NCBI GenBank assembly: GCA_039815505.1
Contig: JBCBZE010000112.1
Location: forward strand, 1 to 9,222
Source of the DNA: CANLWN01 sp039815505
GTDB lineage: Bacteria; Bacteroidota; Bacteroidia; Flavobacteriales; Flavobacteriaceae
DNA: 9,222 nt
Reading direction: 5' to 3'
In this document: piece after piece, positions 6,383 to 9,222 of the stretch
Layout: every line of letters begins with the position of its first letter
Numbering within the stretch: position 1 is the stretch's first letter
Program-made: the position numbers and the translations under genes
Notes under the pieces: generated by a model
Told to the model about the DNA's origin: nothing
Seen by the model: only the letters and a program-made list of their open reading frames with translations
Database searches by the model: none

Positions 6383-7678
6383 ATGACTAAGAACTTTGTA
6401 GCTGAATTGAAATGGAGGGGAATGTTACATGATGAAATGCCAGGAACGGAAGAGCATCTTTTAAGTGGTATGCAATCCGCCTATTTGGGTATTGACCCTA
6501 CGGCCGACTCCTTACATATAGGACATTTGGTAGGTGTAATGTTATTACGCCATTTTCAATTGGCCGGTCACAAACCTTATGCTCTGTTAGGGGGGGCTAC
6601 GGGAATGATAGGGGATCCTTCGGGAAAATCTGCCGAACGTAATCTATTGGACGAGGCTACACTCCACCATAATCAAGAAGCCCTTAAAAAACAGTTGTCC
6701 CAATTCTTGGATTTTGATAGTAACGTTGCAAACGCAGCTGTTTTGGTGAACAATTATGATTGGATGAAGGATTTTTCTTTTTTAGACTTCATTAGGGACG
6801 TTGGGAAACATATTTCCGTAAATTATATGATGGCCAAGGATTCTGTAAAAAAACGATTGTCCGCCGAGGCCAAAGAAGGGATGTCCTTCACGGAATTTAC
6901 CTATCAGCTGGTCCAAGGCTATGATTTTTTACATTTGTTTCAACATCATAATTGTACCCTACAAATGGGGGGCAGCGATCAATGGGGCAATATAACCACC
7001 GGTACCGAATTGATTCGCAGAATTGGTGGTGGTAAGGGATATGCGCTTACATGTCCATTGATCACCAAGGCTGATGGCACCAAGTTTGGAAAGACCGAAG
7101 GGGGGAATGTATGGTTGGACGCTACACGTACATCACCCTATAAGTTCTATCAGTATTGGTTAAACACCTCGGATATCGATGCCGAAAAATACCTTAAAAT
7201 ATTTACATTTCTCCCCAAGAACGAAATAGTGGGGTTGGCGGAAGAGCATGCAAAAACTCCTCACTTACGCGTATTGCAGAAAAGGTTGGCCCAAGAGATT
7301 ACGGTGATGGTACACTCGCAGGACCATTTGGACAATGCTATAAAGGCCAGTAACATATTGTTTGGAAAGTCTACTTCGGACGATTTGAAGGGATTGGACG
7401 AGGAAACGTTTTTGGATGTTTTTGATGGCGTCCCTAAGGCTATGATTTCAAGAAGTGAGATTGAAAACGGATTGGACATGATCGGTGCCTTGGCTGCCAA
7501 AACAGGATTCTTAAGCTCCAATGGTGAAGCAAGAAGAGAGTTGAAACAAAATTCCATAGCGGTAAACAAGGAAAAGGTAAAGGAAGACTATACCATTACA
7601 ACCACCGACCTTATAAGTGATAAATACGTGCTCTTGCAACGTGGAAAGAAGAATTATTTTGTATTGGTCCTCTCCTGA
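6383..7678 (+). CDS. tyrS: Tyrosyl-tRNA synthetase
   Basis: Class Ic aminoacyl-tRNA synthetase that charges tRNA-Tyr in the cytoplasm. The 431-residue length is normal for bacterial TyrRS of the TyrS type. Landmarks: YLGIDPTADSLHIGHLVG (34-51) with the HIGH motif at 45-48; GGATGMIGDPSGKSAER (70-86); YQLVQGYDFLHL (174-185) and LQMGGSDQWGN (193-203), which form the tyrosine pocket; and KFGKT (234-238), the TyrS version of the KMSKS loop. The C-terminal segment from about 365 (GFLSSNGEARRELKQNSIAV, 375-394) is an S4-like RNA-binding domain ending at the terminus. The ATG at 6383 has a fair Shine-Dalgarno sequence and a good -7 element upstream. It is divergent from the SDR gene. No frameshift or missing motif is seen. 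Confidence 0.97.
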   Translation: MTKNFVAELKWRGMLHDEMPGTEEHLLSGMQSAYLGIDPTADSLHIGHLVGVMLLRHFQLAGHKPYALLGGATGMIGDPSGKSAERNLLDEATLHHNQEALKKQLSQFLDFDSNVANAAVLVNNYDWMKDFSFLDFIRDVGKHISVNYMMAKDSVKKRLSAEAKEGMSFTEFTYQLVQGYDFLHLFQHHNCTLQMGGSDQWGNITTGTELIRRIGGGKGYALTCPLITKADGTKFGKTEGGNVWLDATRTSPYKFYQYWLNTSDIDAEKYLKIFTFLPKNEIVGLAEEHAKTPHLRVLQKRLAQEITVMVHSQDHLDNAIKASNILFGKSTSDDLKGLDEETFLDVFDGVPKAMISRSEIENGLDMIGALAAKTGFLSSNGEARRELKQNSIAVNKEKVKEDYTITTTDLISDKYVLLQRGKKNYFVLVLS

Positions 7679-7752
7679 CGAACAACGTAATGTATGTTTG
7701 AATAATCCAACTTCCCAGGGAAACTCGTATATCTTTAGATAATAATTAAATA
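7679..7752. other. tyrS 3' spacer with weak hairpins and a candidate promoter element
   Basis: There is no gene here. It holds TATGTTTG at 7693-7700 (fits TAnnTTTG), which could be the original promoter of the lipoprotein gene now about 250 bases downstream. It also holds two small palindromes, TTCCCAGGGAA (7712-7722) and TATCTTTAGATA (7730-7741). Neither has a clear T-tract, so a rho-independent tyrS terminator is not convincing. Confidence 0.35.
7746..7752 (+). repeat. Left copy of the flanking direct repeat TTAAATA (putative target-site duplication)
   Basis: TTAAATA, identical to 7935-7941. Both copies sit exactly two bases outside the perfect terminal repeats, which is the symmetry a target-site duplication would give. 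The AT-rich sequence makes a chance match possible. Confidence 0.55.
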
Positions 7753-7754
7753 AC

Positions 7755-7770
7755 CCGTTGTGCATTTTGA
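7755..7770 (+). repeat. Left terminal inverted repeat of the MITE-like element
   Basis: CCGTTGTGCATTTTGA, a perfect 16-base reverse complement of the sequence at 7917-7932. Confidence 0.85.
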
Positions 7771-7916
7771 AACCAAACGGGGATGAAATGTCAGTTCGAG
7801 TGATTTTGAGAAACGAAAAATCGTATCGAGAACAGCTTGAACTGTTAAAATCCTCATTCTCGATACAAATTTTACTTCTTTCATCGGTAAAATTTACCCG
7901 AATCGACGGAATTTTA

Positions 7917-7932
7917 TCAAAATGCACAACGG
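7917..7932 (-). repeat. Right terminal inverted repeat of the MITE-like element
   Basis: TCAAAATGCACAACGG, a perfect 16-base reverse complement of 7755-7770. Its outer edge is 17 bases before the lipoprotein ATG. Confidence 0.85.
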
Positions 7933-7934
7933 TT

Positions 7935-7941
7935 TTAAATA
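7935..7941 (+). repeat. Right copy of the flanking direct repeat TTAAATA (putative target-site duplication)
   Basis: TTAAATA, the partner of 7746-7752. It ends eight bases before the lipoprotein ATG at 7950, so the inferred insertion point is immediately 5' of that gene. Confidence 0.55.
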
Positions 7942-7949
7942 GTAGTATT

Positions 7950-8357
7950 ATGAAAAAGAGCCCCTTATTTTACATAATATGCGCCTTGCTCATGGCGGCA
8001 TGTTCCAATGACGATAATTCAGCGACTACACCTTTCACAAGCTCTTTGCAGGGAGCGTGGACCCTTAACAACGTGATTTGTTTTTGCTTTTTTGAAGATG
8101 ATTTTGAATTCAACGCACACCAACTCACCTTTGACACATCCAACAATACGGTTACCGTAGCGAACGGGGCCAATGGAAATTTCATCATATCACCGGGCGT
8201 ATATGACTTTACGGAAGACCAGGGGGTTTTGACCATTGATAATAATGAGGATTTAATGTATTCCTATCAAATAGAAGGCGATGAACTCACTTTGGTTTTT
8301 GTAGACGAAATCAATATTGCCGATGATGAGGTTACCTTGATATATGACCGTAATTAG
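7950..8357 (+). CDS. Small lipocalin-like lipoprotein, probably surface-exposed
   Basis: A 135-residue secreted lipoprotein. MKK is followed by a hydrophobic stretch and the lipobox LMAAC (14-18), so Cys18 is the lipidated residue. The following S-N-D-D-N (19-23) is acidic like the Bacteroidota lipoprotein surface-export signal, suggesting outer-membrane surface display (inference). SLQGAWTLNNV (32-42) is the first strand of lipocalin-like domains, and the alternating strands to LTLIYDRN-like end (about 128-135) fit a small beta-barrel; no ligand can be named. An unusual C-F-C pair (C44, C46) lies in the first loop. The frame is open further upstream to 7758, but those codons lie in the MITE-like element, and the ATG at 7950 starts a textbook signal peptide. 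It converges on the LuxE-like gene with an 11-base gap. Confidence 0.72.
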   Translation: MKKSPLFYIICALLMAACSNDDNSATTPFTSSLQGAWTLNNVICFCFFEDDFEFNAHQLTFDTSNNTVTVANGANGNFIISPGVYDFTEDQGVLTIDNNEDLMYSYQIEGDELTLVFVDEINIADDEVTLIYDRN

Positions 8358-8368
8358 AGCTTTAAAAA

Positions 8369-9222
8369 TTATAAAACCATTAGGTTGCAGCCACGTACAT
8401 CCGAATGGTCAAATCGACCTAAAATTTCAAAACTCCCATCTTTATAAACCTTTCCCAAGTCTTGGGTGGCAATAAAGGAGCAGGAGTTTATATTCGCCAA
8501 GTCCATAATATTAACACCTCCCGTTTTACCATGGGAGAGTTCGGTCAGCGGATCTTCCGTGTCCCTGATTTTTAGTTGCATCCATGGTGGCGTCTCAAAA
8601 ATACCGTTTCCCTGGGAATAGGCTTGGGACAATAATTCGGTCATTCCGTATTCGGAATGAATCCGTGATACCCCAAAACCTACTTTTAAGCATTCATGAA
8701 GCTCTTCCCGAATCATTTCTTTACGTCTTCCCTTCATACCACCGGTCTCCATTACAATCGTATTTTTTAAGTGGAATCGATGTTTTTCCGTTAGGTCCAA
8801 AAGGGCGAAGGAAACACCGATGAGCAAGATTTTATGGCCTTTGGCATCCAGTTCGGTCAATTTCCGATGCAAGCCATTTAAATCATCCAAATAAAATCCA
8901 CTATCCGGATGCTTACTTTTTTTAATAAAGTCGTTGACCATATAGATGAGTGAGGAGCCTTTCCTTTCCAAATAAGAGGGTAATAAGGCCAATACACAAT
9001 ACTCCGATAGGTTCCCATAAAAAAGGTTAAAAGACGTTAAATAGCTTCTTTCATAGATCGCTATATCCGCAACATAGTGCTTACTAACCGTAGTACCGCT
9101 TGTGCCACTACTGGTAAAGATAGATTTTGGGGTTTTTCCGTCCGTAATCAGTTTTTTGGACTTGAAAAATTCTATGGGTATATATGGAATTTGGGATAGG
9201 GAAGTAACCTGGTTTTCCGTCC
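8369..9222 (-). CDS. LuxE-family acyl-protein synthetase-like adenylating enzyme (5' end outside window)
   Basis: The frame is open from the TAA at 8371-8369 to the right edge: 283 complete codons, with perhaps 40 N-terminal residues missing compared with a typical length of about 325. Numbered from the first complete codon, FTSSGTSGTTVSK (35-47) is the Ser/Thr/Gly-rich phosphate-binding loop of adenylate-forming enzymes, VMETGGMKGRRKEM (156-169) is typical of the LuxE branch, EYGMTE (190-195) is the acyl-adenylate Y-G-x-T-E motif, and GRFDHSDVRGCN (268-279) is the C-terminal hinge-like motif. LuxE proteins activate a fatty acid as acyl-AMP and carry it as a thioester for reduction by LuxC in bioluminescent bacteria. 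In Bacteroidota, lone relatives have no established substrate. No LuxC-like gene is in this window. A start at 8992 would be TTG in mid-domain and is rejected. Confidence 0.82.
   Translation of the reverse strand, partial: TENQVTSLSQIPYIPIEFFKSKKLITDGKTPKSIFTSSGTSGTTVSKHYVADIAIYERSYLTSFNLFYGNLSEYCVLALLPSYLERKGSSLIYMVNDFIKKSKHPDSGFYLDDLNGLHRKLTELDAKGHKILLIGVSFALLDLTEKHRFHLKNTIVMETGGMKGRRKEMIREELHECLKVGFGVSRIHSEYGMTELLSQAYSQGNGIFETPPWMQLKIRDTEDPLTELSHGKTGGVNIMDLANINSCSFIATQDLGKVYKDGSFEILGRFDHSDVRGCNLMVL

Larger units (their letters stand above)
7753..7934. mobile_element. MITE-like non-coding element with 16-bp perfect terminal inverted repeats
   Basis: The ends are exact reverse complements over 16 bases: CCGTTGTGCATTTTGA at 7755-7770 and TCAAAATGCACAACGG at 7917-7932. 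Taking two more bases each side gives an 18-bp terminal repeat with one mismatch and a 182-bp element. The same 7-base sequence TTAAATA abuts both ends (7746-7752 and 7935-7941), as expected of a target-site duplication. The interior is itself an imperfect inverted repeat: GTATCGAGAA at 7823-7832 pairs with TTCTCGATAC at 7857-7866, with AACAG/CTGTT (7831-7835/7842-7846) at the tip. No transposase is encoded. This is the architecture of a miniature inverted-repeat transposable element, presumably mobilised in trans. The left interior (TGTCAGTTCGAG, TATCGAGAAC) resembles intergenic repeats I recall from flavobacterial genomes. The family is not named here. Confidence 0.7.

Noticed and set aside
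7712..7741. Rho-independent terminator for tyrS at TTCCCAGGGAA or TATCTTTAGATA
   Set aside because: The stems are short with almost no loop, and no T-run follows either.
7511..7927. Minus-strand open frame of 138 codons across the tyrS end and the repeat element
   Set aside because: It is partly antisense to the TyrRS S4 domain and partly repeat sequence; there is no recognisable domain and no start context.
7753..7934. Integron attC site
   Set aside because: The terminal repeats read GTTGTGC at the left and GCACAAC at the right, which is the opposite order to RYYYAAC...GTTRRRY and does not match that consensus. No integrase or cassette array is present.
7758..7949. Upstream open extension of the lipoprotein reading frame through the MITE-like element (would give a 199-residue protein)
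   Set aside because: The ATG at 7950 begins a clear signal peptide with a lipobox. The extra residues would bury it, and they are encoded by repeat sequence.
8990..8992. TTG start giving a 207-residue protein for the LuxE-like gene
   Set aside because: The frame continues upstream to the window edge and contains the conserved SSGTSGTT loop, so the true start lies beyond 9222.
1..9222. CRISPR array, tRNA, rRNA, prophage or toxin-antitoxin genes
   Set aside because: No spaced direct repeats, no cloverleaf-like sequence and no phage or toxin motifs were seen on either strand.

Overview
The window looks like a chromosomal housekeeping segment from a marine-type member of the Flavobacteriaceae (Bacteroidota). 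The evidence is AT-rich DNA, TAnnTTTG-type -7 promoter elements in the intergenic gaps, Bacteroidota-specific families (DUF4271, DUF4296, a lipocalin-like lipoprotein), and HemD, dihydroorotase and TyrRS sequences with the variants typical of that phylum. Genus-level placement is not possible from reading alone.

Layout, left to right. On the minus strand (1-2680) lies a three-gene run transcribed leftwards: an ArnT/GT83-type membrane glycosyltransferase, a DUF4271 membrane protein whose ATG directly abuts the preceding stop, and hemD (uroporphyrinogen-III synthase, cut by the left edge). A 131-bp divergent promoter region (2681-2811) separates it from a plus-strand run (2812-5289): a DPM1-like polyprenol-phosphate mannosyltransferase, dihydroorotase and a DUF4296 lipoprotein, with gaps of only 1 and 2 bases. 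This run ends in a 20-base convergent overlap with a minus-strand extended SDR (NAD(P)-dependent epimerase/reductase-like, 5270-6277). A second divergent spacer (6278-6382) leads to tyrS (tyrosyl-tRNA synthetase, 6383-7678).

After tyrS comes a 271-base gene-free stretch (7679-7949). Most of it is a 182-bp MITE-like element (7753-7934) with 16-bp perfect terminal inverted repeats. It is flanked on each side by the same 7-base sequence TTAAATA, which looks like a target-site duplication. The element ends 15 bases before the start of a small lipocalin-like lipoprotein gene (7950-8357). That gene converges on a minus-strand LuxE-family acyl-protein-synthetase-like gene (8369-9222, N-terminus cut by the right edge). 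The gene's open frame runs through to the window edge, well beyond any internal start.

Functional reading: the two genes on either side of the first divergent promoter region could form a donor/acceptor pair. The DPM1-like enzyme would make a polyprenyl-phosphate sugar and the GT83-like enzyme would use such a lipid-linked donor on the far side of the inner membrane (inference). Dihydroorotase (pyrimidines), HemD (haem) and TyrRS (translation) are ordinary core functions. The most notable non-coding object is the MITE-like insertion. The most notable coding oddity is that the dihydroorotase has Gln instead of the first His of its HxH metal motif.
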